DNA of 64,000 bases from Gordionus sp. m RMFG-2023 (GCF_954871325.1 NC_088776.1:17236052-17300051); one strand, 5' to 3'; shown: positions 45,101-60,100, counted from the first letter of the stretch. The notes: generated by a model from the sequence alone, not told the origin. Numbers and translations are program-made.

Positions 45101-48100
45101 AGTCAAAACAAAATTTATATAGGAAAAAAAAATCCAAATTAAATAATATAAAGTTGAAATATAGTGTAAAATGATAAGAATAAGGAAGAAAAAGTGAATA
45201 TAACGAAGATCTATGGAGAGAAGACTGCCATTGAAACTTTGATAATCGTTTTAAGGATAGCTATATCCAGTCTCTGCCTGAGGGAGAAACCTTCTTGCGG
45301 CTCGCCAGTATGCTTGCGGATGTGAGACCCTATATCCGATGAAGGATAATACAAACTTACTAAAGGAGGCTAAGGTAGTGGATATTGGGATAAAGATGTG
45401 ATGTCGAATATTTGGAAATTTTATGTTGCTCTTTTTGCTCAAGTAGGTTTGGAGTTTGTTGGGATAAAGCTAATGGATTTATATAAGAATAGTCCCAACC
45501 TTATAATTGGCCCAGTTACCATGGGATCAGGGTTCCTTCAGGCCGCCTTCCATCGGATAAAAAGTCCTGGTGGTTCAAGTATAGCGGGTATTTGGGCGGA
45601 ATTCAATGCTCGCTGGATCAAGGAATTGCATTGAATGTGCCTGAGGATTCGTCCTTTGCACGATCTACAATGGAAGCTGTGTCTTCCTTTGCTGCCTATG
45701 GGGATTCTGCAGTCGGAGCAGAAGTGAAAAGATTATTGTACAATTCAGTGGCCCCTACACTTTTTGAGCGAATGAAGCAGATTACCCCCATGAAAAGTAC
45801 CCCCTTGAAAAGTATCCCCCCCCCTTCGAAAAAATGATAATTATGACACCCATAAATTTCAAAAATAATTTTTATTGCATCAATTTTTAATATATAATAT
45901 AAATTTTTAAATTAATAATTTAGATAAATTAGGGGAAGAGAAAGCGAAAGAATTTATAATTTCATCAGTATTTAATTGTTTAAATAAAAATTTTTCCATT
46001 GATAATATGGTTAAATTATTGAGAAAAGAATCTTTCATGGTACTGCGCAGTCTTGTTTTAATTAATTTAATTTTACTCATGACTCTTTTGGCAGTACATG
46101 AGGTTGTGGGAATGGTTAATAAATATTTATATAAAATTCTTAAATTAGGGAAAGCAGAAAAATTTAAAAGTAAACGATAAGGTAAAATAAATAAATAGTT
46201 TTTCCAATCTGAATCGTAATTCCCTGAATTATCATCATCATCAGAAGAAGCTAAATAATGTATTGGTAAAAATATTTTAATTAAATAAATTTACAATTCT
46301 CAGAATCTGACAAATCTTTAGATTCTTGAACCTCTAGGTCATGAATAATAATTACATTCCCCATTTTGGCCATCTTATAAATATTTCTAAACTTCAACAT
46401 TTCTTCGAAAATTTGACTTGAATTTAAATTGTAAAATTAACAAATATGCTCGATATCTTCTTTAATAATTGATTTTTCTGTCATTCCCTTTGGCGTAAAA
46501 AATGATGTTTGATGTAAAAATTTCATGGAATCATCATTAAATCTTTCGTTAAACTGCATAATAATTAAATCGAGTGCAGCATAAAACACACCTATTTTAA
46601 AGCTAAAAAAAATTTCTATATTTAATGATGAAAGTATATATACCTCTCCTTTTTGGATTGTAATGTTTGAAGTCTAGAACTTTCAAAATCAAAAGGTAGA
46701 TTTCTCTCCTTCATAAAATCTTGCGCCTTTGAAAAAACATCCAAAAATTCAGTGTTATTATCTATTAGATTAAAAAAAATTAAGACAATAATTTATTTTA
46801 TACTTCTCAAATTAATCAAGCAATCTTTTGCCAATTGAATTTGATTTATTGCATACCCTATATCCTTCGAAATGGTTTGCAATTTTGTACAAGCCAAACT
46901 TGTTATCAACAATATTTTATCCAAAATACAAAGAGATAAGATAAAATCAAATTTTTCTATTCTAAAGACTATAGCACTAGCCATAGTGGAAGTGGCAGGA
47001 TCTTCAGAATCCTTTAAATTTGTTAAAGCTGCCCTCAAGGCATCATAAAGTTGAAAAAAATTTACAATAGCTTTATATGACGATAGCCAGCTTCTAAATA
47101 AAAAAAAATATTTAAAATTTAAATAAATAAGGAACTATTACCGAGTGGTATTCTTGACGCGTAGAAATCGTTGCGATTTTTTCAGATCATTACACTGAAA
47201 TTTTTTGAGTACCTCATATCTTTTTACACCATTAAAATAGATATGAATCTCATCTAGTATTCCTAGAACATTTCGAAGTTTTTTAATTGATTGGCATAAT
47301 TGAACAACGATTAAATTTAATCGAAGACAATAACACCAAATAAAAGCTGCCTTTGGCGCCTCTCCTCTAATCAAGGCTTGCACACCATTGATTCTTCAAC
47401 TCATGTTTGAGGCGCCATCATAACTTTGCCCAACTAGATATTCAAGGGGTAAATTCATCGAGCCAAGTCTGGATATTATATTATGCTTTATATCGAGACC
47501 TGTGGTATTTCCCGTACAATATATGTCAATCAGTCTTTCAACAGGCTTCGGCGTCTCACTATTTTCAACATATCTTACTATCAAAGCTATGCTTCTGATT
47601 TCGAAACATCGTATGTGCCATCAACTATGATTGAAAAGCACCTGTTAAATGTAATCTCATTTTGAATTTTTTTTATAACCATATTTTTCATGGTTTCAAT
47701 GAGAATGTTTATGTTATTTTATTATATGATAATAGGTTTGAATATAATTTCGTTTTTAATCCCTTATTTTTTTTATCCTTTTTTCTTTCTTCATTTTGCT
47801 GTATATACATTTTTAGTATAGGTTCAGAATCTGCAATAAGCTTAATAAAAGCCATCATATTGCCTTCTTGTTGCCTGTTCCCCCAGAAGGCTTGGTTACG
47901 AGATATTAAATAAAATTTACTAAACATCGACCAAAATTTCCGTCAATATTTTAAATTAAATATTAAGTGGTGGGTGGGGGTCTTATTATTACATTTATAA
48001 ACCAGAAATCACATGATCATGATGGATGTAAAAAAAAAATTTTTTTAAAAAAAAGTACCCACACTCAAATCTGAAGCGCTTCGGACCCCCCCCCCCCCCC

Positions 48101-51100
48101 CCGTTGTAGGGGCCCCTGGTACAATTTAGTTCCATGACTTAATATAATTTATATTAAATTTTCCATATATTTTTTATATAAATTATAAATGACTCAAAGG
48201 TTAACAGCAAAATTGTCTACAATTGATAAGATAGCTATTCTAAACACGATAGAATTATTTCTGGTAAAATCAGATTTTTTTAAATTTAAAAAAACGCGCT
48301 CAAAAAATGATTTAAAGTAGTAAAAATATTGACGCTAACATAAACATAATTAATACATTTTATCAAAAAAATTTATTTTGAGTATATCTATTAAAAGATA
48401 TTCATGATTACAATTGTCACCAATGGACAAAATGCAAGTTCATTTAAAAAATATTTTATTTCATATGAAAATGACAAATAATAATTTCGTTTATTATTTA
48501 AGCATAAATAAATATTACATTTTTTGCAAATAATTCTTGAATAAACTTCTACACAATACTTGCACCTTTGCTTAATGGTTCAGAGCATAGAGTAATGACC
48601 TACTTGGTCATATCTTATATCCGATATGGGTGCAATATTGATAGCTTTTCTTCTTTTCACAGATGCGCTGGAAGGTCTTCGGGTCTTCTTAGTAGTATCA
48701 TTTCCCTCTAGCATCAACCCTTTTGCTATCTGCGATTTAAATATCAACCATCAATGTCAAAAATTTTATATTATTTAATGCTTTCATATGGCGTCTTTAA
48801 AGGAGCCATGCATTTATTACACAAGAATCCAATAAATGGAAAACTATTCTCAAGTAATATTGTTTCCATTTAATATCTGTCTGATATACCTCCATCAGCA
48901 TATCGTGAAGATCTACACCACCCATCCCTCATCATGAAGAACGATAAAAGTAATTTTTTCGCAGCCCGAGCTCGAATTGCAAATTTTTTTTGTTTAAGCT
49001 CGGCCCGAGCCCTAGCACACATTTTTAGTCCGACTCGAGCCCGGGCACACATTTTTAAGTCCAACTTGACCCGAGCCCGAATAAAATTTACAATTTGAGT
49101 TTAATTATTATAATAGCCAAAAAAAAATTATGTGTATTTATTCATCGCCATCTTAAATAAAAGTTTATTTGACGGCCATAATCTAAGATATATATATTAA
49201 GTTGCATTTTATTTAATTTGTAGAAAAATTATAAAAAAGTTAAAATATAATTGAATTTAAAAATTATTGCGATTATATAAAAACAATAACCATGATTTAT
49301 GTCAAATGTAGATGGTATAATAGTTAATAGAGAGATGAAAAAATATAATAATGAACATATTATAATGACATATCAATATCATTATCAAAAGTATAACAAA
49401 GCTAATAATATGATATATAAATAATGAGGAGTCCAGTTTATCTGTCTTTATACAAGTCCTTATTTCTTCAAAGGCCCTACCAGTAGCTGAAAATGCTCAT
49501 TCACTGCTAGCCGACGAAGCAGGGATAGCTAGGAATTTAAGAACCAAAATACTTAAATTTGGAAATTCATTATGGTTTGTCTTCCGCCAATTTAAATTGT
49601 CATCTTCGATATATAATTTAGCATCTAGGTATTTTTGAGGTTCGTCAACTTCAAGGCTAGCATCAGAAAACGGATTGTCAGCCTCCCATTGAGAAAAATC
49701 CAAAAACGTATCTGTCTCAGTATTTTCTTAAGAAAAAAAATATACATAATATACTAATAGATATATATACTTTATTATTTTTTAATTAATAATTTTATTA
49801 TTAATTTAATGAACCTTTATTTACTACTCTTTCAGTTAAGTAGGAGCTAGATGGTGAGTTTGTATTTATAGATTTTTTCCCAATCATATCTCTGGTGATC
49901 TTCTCTGGATTAATCAACGTGTTAATATGTTAGCACAAATCTTTATAATGTTCTTGGAATTACATTTTCATATCTCGAAATTTTGGGCCAAAAATGTCGA
50001 AATTTGGTGGAATATATCTATTTGAAATTTATACACCATTATTTCCCGGCATATTTGCGATAGCTGGTTAAGATGTGATTTTAGTTTGGATGAGCTAGAA
50101 AACTAAATATTTTGTGATAACACAATATAACTTTTGAATGGTGGGTTTTAAATCACCCTCAAGTTCATCACTCGCAATTTTAAAAGGCGTCAGAAACTTG
50201 ATAAGGCCCCTCATCATTTCAAAATCTATATTTTAGTACCTAATCGACTCTTTTCAGCTGAGAATCTCCAATGTTTTATTGAATTGATTAAAAATCGATT
50301 CAATCAATTTTCAGTCTGTCCATCGAGTCTCAACACACAAATGGAGTGTTTTATCAAGTTGATTAACTAATCTAAAATTTATTGCTATATTTTAATAAAA
50401 AGTTTATTTAACATATGCACTGTTTCATATAAGTAACTAAACTTTTACAATCAACAAAACATTGATATATCTCTGAACTTTGAGGTTCAATATTTTTATT
50501 ATCAAAGGTATTCCTTAATACTGTATTTAAAAGATGAGAAGCACAATTCAATCGTTTATGATTTTCAAATGCTTTATTTAATCATATTAGCTCCTTGGTT
50601 TGTAAAGAATGATGGCATTTCAGATAAATATACCCTTAGTATCTTGATATAAAAAATACATTGATTTTTATAATTATTTTTAATGAAATCAAAACCTAAT
50701 CGGTGAAATTTCTAATAATTTCCTTTTTAATATTTTCACCCGTCTTTTTTTCTTCAAACTTGCATGTATACAATACAACTTATTTAAGCTTCCAGGAATT
50801 ATTTAAGAAATGAATAGTAAGAGTTACATAGGATGCTTTCTTATAATCGTCAGTCCAAAGGTCTGTGGTGGCTATAAAAAATTATAAATAATTGAACCAT
50901 ATTTCATATATTTTTTATCAGCACATCGACCCCTTTTCATATATGCGTTTAATTTCGGAAATAATTTATTGCTTATACCAGCAGCAGTATCTATTAGAAA
51001 TTGTCGTGGGATTTGGAATGATGCTTTTAACATCAATATTTCCATTATCGAGCCAATTTTGGCAAAATATTGGCAACAATCAACAAAGCTTTCCTCATGA

Positions 51101-54100
51101 ATTGTATCAAATGATCTCAAATCACGTCCACAAAACATGGTACTTTGTACACTCTTTTTTTTTAATTTGATACAACTTTTGAGTTTTTTGGGATCAGTAC
51201 CAAAAAGGCTATCAATTGTTAATTGAGTCTTTTTACTCTCTATTGTAAATACACACTTATACCGTTTTAGTTGATTTGTGCCTAAAATAATTTAATAATA
51301 TCATATATTTGTATAAATATACTAACCTGTTGTTATAGAATTATAAACATATATTTATTTGCAAAAATTGCACATAATTAAGTTTTTCTTTGTTTTCATC
51401 ATATATAAATGAAAACTTTTTCCATACCCATTTTCCTTTACTTCATATTCATTGCTCTTAATCTTTTCACCATTTTTTTAAAAATTTTTTATCCATTGAA
51501 ATACATTTTTAATATGAAAATATGAGGCTATTTAATTAAATAGATATTAGTAAAATATATTTTATTTAACTTGGTAGAATATGATGAAAGTAAAGTATGT
51601 AATAATACCTTTTTAACTAATCAATGCAATGAACTAAAATATAATCACATAAAATAGTTGATATATGGTTGTTATGTAAATTATAAAATAATAATTGAAA
51701 ATGACATGTTATTCGATTGACATTTTAAGGATAAAATGTGATAATAAAAAATGATATGGCTTCATAATTGACATTATGATTTATAATGATAATTTAGGAT
51801 ATTTATATTATTTATTTTTTTTAATGTCCAAACTCGACCCGAGACTTGAGGTCAGGCTAGGGACAGCCCGTGCAATTCTCTAATCCTTATAAATCATGAT
51901 TTAATTACATTAGTATACTTTCCAAAGTATATTTCAAAATCATATATAAACACGTAAGAGCCACATAGGCAAACACATTAATCCCACATTTATGGGGCTT
52001 CGATTAAATTTATTGTCGTAATTTAGAGTGTCCCTTGAAGGGAATTTTCGTCTACAGCTAGCTTCTCTTCAAGTTAGGATTTTTTTAGTTAGGGTTGAAT
52101 TTGGAATTATTTTTTGTTATCTTCCCTATTTACCATATCTTTGTTATTATTATGAAAAAATTTCCTCATCAAAAAGAAACGATTGCTGGTCATAATTTCA
52201 GCTACTTGTGGAATCGATGTTTTAACGACCAATACTTTCGTATAGAAGGCATCTTAACTAAAGTATATCCCAATAAATTTGTCAATTTCATCGCTATCTG
52301 TATTTATAGATTTACCACAACATTGGAAGGAATAAGTATTTGTTTCGATACAAAATTGCTAATTATCTGGCTGTCCAAGAATTTACAAAAATAGGTAAGA
52401 GGAGTTGAATCCTGAGGAATCTCCAACATTGGGATAAACTCTTATTCATGTTTTTGATGTCTTTTTAGACCAAAGGGGGTTATCTTTTATTTTAGTTATA
52501 GAAGTATCTTCGATTATATCCTCCAATTCAAGACCTAGTTCATTTGTAATACAAATGTCGGCAAATTATCTACCAACAAAGGATAATAATTGTCTTTTAC
52601 GCCTGAGCTCTCTATATCAGCCTCAGATACAAGACCTAGTTCATTTGTAATACAAGATGATATCGGCAAATTATCTGCCAACAAAGGATAATAATTGTCT
52701 TCTACGCCTGAGCTCCCTATATCAGCCTCAGATATATCACCCTGATACCTGATAAGTGTAATCATATCTAAATACATATAAAAGCATCTCATATTACATG
52801 TTATTTATATAAAATATCTAATTAGAATTTCTCCTTATATCTAAAAAACTCACTAATAGACATTAGATAATCAATATAGGTAACTATTATTAAAATTTAA
52901 TCAAATTACACCCCCCCCCCCTCCGTTTCCATAACTCGAAATCTAAATATCCTAAATAATTTACTTAAGATTTCATTTATTGATAAAAATATTTTAATAC
53001 CTAATTAATGACCATTGGTGCCAAATAGCATTATGCTCAATTTCCAGCATTTAAAATGATTAAAAAGAGATAATTTTTAAATAATATTAATATATATAAA
53101 AGCCATGTCACAGTCACAGTTTCACAATTTATAATATAAATTTAAAAATTCATGATTTTTTAAAAGCGAATGTTTTTAAATCTGGCTAGAAGATAAAATA
53201 ATTAAGTGTGACATATTCACATACGATTCAAAGTTTGTTGCTACTTTAAAATTCAAACTATTAAATAGGTATTCTTATATTTTTAAATTTTTCACAACGT
53301 AATAGCCAATAGTATTCTTATAGCATCATACCATATCAAATACTCATTCATCAAAGCATCCTACATCATAAACATTTATCTATCTACGTGTCACAGTCAA
53401 AGTGTCACAATTTATAATATATATTTTAAAAATCGTAAATTTAGAAAAGCGTCTATGGCCTAATCGGCAAGAGCATCTCTTACAAATCTTAAGGCATTGG
53501 GTTCGAATCCCAACAAACATGTTTTTTTTTCTTTTCCAACTTTCAATAAAAAATTTAATTTTGCTAGATGAGGGTTTTGTATATTGTTATTATGGAAACA
53601 GATTTCGGATTTGGACTTATTAAGAATGAGTCTTTTAAAATTGGCTTCAAGAAAATTGAAAACCAATGGAAGAGCATCACAGATTGTTCCATCATCAAGA
53701 TACCAAATATTTATATCCAAATTAAGTTTAGATTTGAGATAATGAATACCAATGTAAAATAAACGAGGACGTTTGCCCCCTGTTGGATCCTTTCATCAGA
53801 ATCTATGACATGTGGGCTGAATAAAGGAGTTTTAATGCTACAGCTTTAGGAATTTTGATAAACAAGAAATTTGGGATAAACAAGAAATTTGGGATAAAAA
53901 CAATGTGAAATGTTCACGAAATTTGCCCTTGAAAGCATTTTTAAAGTCTACTTTGATAATAGCCATGTTAGGAGGAGGATTTTGGAATACAAATGGCATG
54001 TGAAGCTATTTTGCCTTCTCCCTTAACACCAAATCCTAATTGATAAGTATACATAATAAGTTAAGACCCTGGGTTTTGACCCATGGCAATTATTTTTGCT

Positions 54101-57100
54101 AATAATATTATAAATAGCCCATTGTAATAGGGTGTTTGTGAGATAATCTGATACCCCCATAATTGATTCGAATCTATGATGGCAGGTCTTTTTTTAAAAG
54201 AGTATTTAGGAAGGTATAAGCATTTAAATGATTTTTTGAGAAGAATGTAGATTTTATACGAAGTGAGAGAGCAAAAACCATTGCGTCTGGATGTGGAAAA
54301 TTTCCTAAAAGAATTGATAAATATTATAACTCACAAATCATATTTTTTTTATTCACATTTTCCATAATATATTTGGCCTTTTCTCTGAAAATTTATAGAA
54401 ATCTTGGAAGGATGAATACGGATAATCTATTCCTCTCATTTGACTATTCTGATTCACCCATCGTCAAAGGTAAAATTTATTATTTATCTATACGGAGAAA
54501 ATTCTGATTCCCCATCATTCTTGACGCTTGATAACTAGAAATATGCATTATAATTTTGGCGCGAAAAGGGTGCGAAAAAATTGATCCTTTATATAATATA
54601 ATATAATAATCTTTAATAGCAAGTTGGTCATAGACCTGCCCAAATGTGAGCGTACGTTATGCCGATCTTTTTACTCAAGGATACCAACAAACCTTGTAAC
54701 CAAGATATAAAGTAAAAAGGGTGGGACTACACCCAAGCTATTTGTATATGTTAGTAATGAGTATAGTAAAGGAAGGAATAAATCATTTTGTATTTGCCGC
54801 GTGATTACATATGAAACAAAGCGAGTTAATGATAAAATACGAAACAACAAATATTAAAAATATGATTTCATAAGTTATCAATGACCATTTTTAATGCATA
54901 TGAAATACTATTGGAAAATTTTAATTCCAAAAGTTATCCATGGGCGCGAAAGGGTTAAAAATATTCTTTATAAGGTTTTAAAAAAAAGGGACATAGCCTA
55001 AATTTGTCTTTTCATTTAATTTTGTGCTTGTTTGAGCTTTCATTTCTTATAGCAAAGTTGGAGTAGATTCAAAATTTTAAAAATATCCCCCAAAAAATCA
55101 AGTTCTCACATTGGATGATGTCAAAAAATATGGCGGATAATTTTTAAATCGAATTTTAAAATAATGAATATTACTTCGGACAATGGCTAGGGTTCGTTTT
55201 ATTTCGATAAATTATTTTCAGTTTTATCTATCATTAGCTGAGATTTTGACAATAATATCAGACACCTGAAGACCAGACCAAGGATTTCTACACCATCTAA
55301 ATGCAATATAACCCCCCCCCCCCCTCCCTCAAAATTCTACCTTTTAACCCCCCCCCCCTCAAAAATTGTACCCCATACCAATTGTTATTAAAATATTGTC
55401 TTTTTATTCTATTGAGTGAGGCGAATTATATATTATACAATAGGAAATAAATATATACTTTCAAAAAAAGTTTAAATTTATTTCATCAGGTTTAAAATAA
55501 TGGCTTCTATTTTTGATTTTTGTATAAAATAATAGAGCACACTTTAACCGAATTTGTCAAGGTCGAACCTGAAAAAATAGCTTAAATTATTTTCAATTTT
55601 GAAAAAAAATGTTTTAAGAAACAACTCACGTACGCATGAAGACTTACTTAAGAGAACCCTAGAAAATATTCGTGTCCTTTATGATTGTAAATTAATATCT
55701 AATAAATATTTAATAAGCAATTACATATTTTGTAAATTGTAATTTATTTCATTTGTAACAAAAATGAAGTTTCAGCGCAAATTTAGATAATAATTTATCA
55801 CATTTTTAAAAATAACCTAATAAAAGAAAAGAGGACCTTGAAATTGAAAGAATAGTTTTTAATTTGATACATCTTTTTTTGGAAGTATGGTATAATTAAA
55901 AAAAAAGTGATTCTTTAATTTTTCATTTAATTATTTTAGCATGCACGCATGAGTTGTAAAATCTCGAAGTCCTTATGATGTAGCACTTTTAAAATTATTG
56001 GCATGTCAGACAAATCTTTAGTTTTTACGTTGTTCTCCAAAATATTTTGAATCGAATAATGATTTTATTGGTTAATGATAGGTAAATAAGATAAGTAATG
56101 GATTGCATAAAAAGTGCGATTTATTATTAGGAAATTGATAAGTTTTTTTTTAAAATAATTTTTCCGGGGTCCGAATCTGCCTTTAATACATACGCACGAA
56201 AATATTAAAAGAAAGATTAAGCCACATCTAGCCTAGCTTAGGATCAAATATTGTGCGGGGTTCGAATGTGAAATAACTTATGTAATAAAATTGGAATTAA
56301 GAATAATAATTTATATGTCATAATGGAATGTAGAATTCGTTGATTCGAAACCTAAATTTTAAATCATTTACATAGCCAATTTTTGATTTAAAAAATCTGT
56401 TTTGATCGGAAATGTATTCTAACATGTGAATATCAAACTATTTTGTCTAGAACCTTTAAAGTATTCTTAATTATTTTTCTTAATAAATTTAAAAATACAC
56501 ATAGATGTATGGCGAAAATTTATAAAATTTACAGGATATGTGTTTTACACATGCTTGAATGCTTTCAAATTTAAAGATCTCCCTCAGTAAATAATATAAA
56601 ATTTAATTCCATATTCCAATACGACATATATATGAAATTTATAAGAAATGTTTAAAATTAGATTTGAGGTAAGACATTCTTGAAATAGATTATTATATAT
56701 TTTTTTTAAAAAATACAATTATTATTTTTGTTTTCTTATAGATCTCATAAATTTTGAATCATATAACTTATAAATATAATAATATTCTATTAATTTGAAA
56801 ACGCAATACCATACTATTATTATTCGAATTTACTAGGAAATGAATTTAAATAAAATTTTATCGATTATATTTTAATTTTTTTATATAAAGATGAATCGAA
56901 CCCATACAATTGAGATACAATTAATATACTTATACCCCTCATCTCTTCCCATTAAAAAAAGATATCTTTTTTGGTATAACCTTCTCCATCGGTGTCTCAC
57001 AACTATAACCCCCCCCCCCCCCCCCCCCCATGATAAAATCCTGGCTACGCCACTGTTTAAAATCGACGTTAAATCATCTTTGTTCTTTTTCCTAATTATT

Positions 57101-60100
57101 CATATAAGTTTACAAAATAAAATACTATATATAGTGCCAGTTTCTAAGCAAAGTTTAAAACTCTTCTTGGTGATTGTCTACTTATTTTGACTCCTTTGAG
57201 CGTCCCTCCCTGCCAAAAATGTAACCCAACATTTTGGTTAAATTATTTGATTAACTAAATTACTATGTTTTCTAACATTCTCTTGTTTTTTTTCCTCCAA
57301 CAAAAGGAACTAAATCTTTTTTCAACTACGACGCCTACTTCAAAGAAAAACTCGATCAGAAAAAGTCGGATCATTCTTATAGAATTTTCAAAAAAATAGG
57401 CCGTATCGCCAACGAATTTCCTTTCGCCGAAGAATACAGCTCTATTGCCCAGAAGGTCACCGTTTGGTGCAGTAATGATTACCTGGGCATGAGTCGGCAC
57501 CCGGTCGTTATACAGGCTGTCATGTAAGTTAATAAGCGTTGGTTTAGTTATATAAAATTGTATATATATAAGAAAGTAAGCACTTTAAACCAGGGCTGTG
57601 AACCCGAACCCTGATATTTTACTAAAGTCCAAACTACGGACCTTTTTTTTAAATTAGAAGTTTAGGGTTCAAATTTCTTTAAAAAAAACTTTTTTTTTTT
57701 AAATTATAAAAAATTTGATAATTATTAAAAAACATATCAAAAAAATAACATGTAAAATATTAATATAATAAAAAAATATATTAAATATTTCAATATATTT
57801 TAAAACCTTTAAAAAAATCCGGGCTGGGCCTGAAATTTTTTTTAACATCCAGGCCGTGCCGTGCAAATGGTATCTCTGCAGGTCTGAAATATTTAAAACA
57901 TAAATGTGCTTTTAATTCTCAGAAAAACATTTTTTTTATGAAATTCATTTTCATGGAATCGTTTTTTATTTTAGTGCATCAATTTATTTAGATTTAAAAA
58001 TTTTCTGAACCCCGAACCTGGTTCAGAAATTTTTCACTGAACCTAAACCTTTTTTTAGTAGGTTGCACAGCCCTACTTTAAATAAACACTTACTTCGAGC
58101 TGAATTTTTAATTATTAAAAATAAAAATGGTAAATAAAGTGAAATGAAATATATTCCTTTATGGGATCTTTCAGGGCAACAACATTGCATTTGATCATTT
58201 TGTTTGTCATAAAGTTATGAATATGGTTATTTTTATTATTAGTATTTAAAAAGCAGCTTTTACTTTTTATAAAAACAGTTATAATTTAATTTTGTTTTTA
58301 TTGACCCCAACAAGTTTCGTTTGTATATTTTTTTAGCCGATCACTATGTAATGTATCAAAGTTCTTAAAAGATGCTTTTAAAATGAATCAGTACATATGT
58401 ATATTGCCTTACACTATTAAAACATTTTTTTAAAAGCATTTAAGTTGCCATTTTTTTATTATAATCATATAAGGCGTGTCTAATATCATATTGAAAATCT
58501 ATTATTAAAACTCAATTATTTTCGTAGTGAATGAAACATTTTTTGTTTCACAGCGAAAGACGCTTTTTTCGAACATTATCTAAATATATAGAGATATAAC
58601 ATTTATGTATCTAAATATTTTAACAATTCTGCTATATATATATAATAAAGTATATTTTTGTTTTAAAAGCGATGCCCTAGAAAAGTACGGAGCTGGTTCC
58701 GGTGGAACTCGTAACATAGCTGGAAACAGTATTTTGCATGAACGTTTGGAAGAATTGTTAGCCCGTTTGCACGCGAAAGAGAAGGCTTTGCTTTTCACTT
58801 CTTGTTACGTGGCTAATGATACTACACTTTTCACGTTGGCTAGATTGTTACCAGGTTTAAATTTTTTAAATTGTATTTTTCATTATCATGTAATTCGAAC
58901 TCTTAATGATCGTAGTGTTTAACTAGTTTTTAACAACGTTATATTAAAAAGTAAAACCTACCCCCACCATCTCCGATCGAAATCCGGTTCAGAATAATTT
59001 AGAACAGAGACCTGCAGGCCCGGCCCAGCCGTATTTTAATTTTTTTAGATATACCCAGGCCAGGCCTGATTTTTTTTTGAAATACCCGGGTCGGGCCGTA
59101 TATTTTAAAACCAAATATTTGGAATCGCCATTATTAGCTATAAAAATCAAAAATAAATATGATATATTTTAAAAAAATTCGGGCCGGGCCGTGCAAATGG
59201 GACCTTTGTAGGTCTCTGATTTTGATATGCATATTTGGGGTTATACTCAAGCCTTTTGATTATCACCTCATGTCTTATTAGGTTTCACTCCTTTAGCCTT
59301 TGACTTCTTATATTTCTTCACCCAATCATGCTTAAACTAAAAGATGGCAGCTAACAACTAATTTGTAAATAAGGATAGGTGGATGAATTTGAATGATAGT
59401 GAATTAGCCTGCCTGAATATTTCTCACTCATATTCGCTGCCTTCAAAGTTCAATTCGAACGTTTTCTTTTTTTACAAACCTCAAATTGCTTGAAAAATAT
59501 TTAGTATAAATTCACAAATTATTTATTATTATATAGCCCTTAAATTTCTTGTTAATAAAATATTACTATTTTAAAAAATATTACTATTTTAAAAAATATT
59601 ATTATCAATATCTATGTATTTCAGGTAAAACCACAAAGTGCTATCTTGAGCTAGCCCCAATTTTGGACAATAAAACTCACCAAATAGTTTCCAATATTTA
59701 ACAATTAAAGTAAGAATTTAAATAGAGGAAATAAGAATTTAAATTTTATTTAGGTTTTTTTTAATTTTAGAAGAAATAATTATTAGGTAAATTTTTTTAA
59801 AAATGAAAATCAGGGATCTGTAGTGGTACCATTTGCACGACCCAGCCCTGATTTTTTTAAAATATATATTTATTTTTAATTTTTATAGCTAATAATGATT
59901 TAAAATATTTGGTTTTTTACGGCCCCCCGGCTAGTATATTTGTTTAAAAAAATTTCAGGCCCCGCCCGGGTATGTTTAAAAAATTAAAATATGGCCCGGC
60001 CCGTGAACCCGGGCTTAGGACCGGACCTGCAGGTCTCTGATAAAAATAGGCTAATAAATAATCATTTTATATATTTAAACATTAAAATTTTATGTCAAAA

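Larger units (their letters stand above)
48530..52800 (-). mobile_element. piggyBac-like transposase remains, split by a hAT
   Basis: The minus strand starts with an acidic N-terminal stretch (52792-52535, two duplicated 101-bp units). At about 52200-51935 it reads [25 protein letters not shown] and [12 protein letters not shown], matching piggyBac AMSRNRF--I---lH--D, SIDEam-pFKG and KWG-K-w-lc-s. After the hAT at about 48960-51884 it resumes with [20 protein letters not shown] and [20 protein letters not shown] at 48930-48790, the conserved MGGVDL-D ... YlRifFhLlD--vvNAw. The middle of the transposase is absent and frames shift. Confidence 0.8.

Noticed and set aside
45398-45837. Two plus-strand open frames of about 80 codons with plausible protein composition
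   Set aside because: The minus strand of the same DNA encodes recognisable LINE tail motifs (zinc-finger-like region, [21 protein letters not shown]), so the plus-strand frames are shadows.
53460-53720. An 86-codon minus-strand frame continuing from reverse transcriptase into [17 protein letters not shown]
   Set aside because: The last 20 residues are antisense translation of the tRNA-like unit; only the YLDD part is real.
56891-57190. A 99-codon frame containing a Pro run before ALAS exon 2
   Set aside because: It crosses a 21-C run and a MITE end inside an ALAS intron; not a supported exon.
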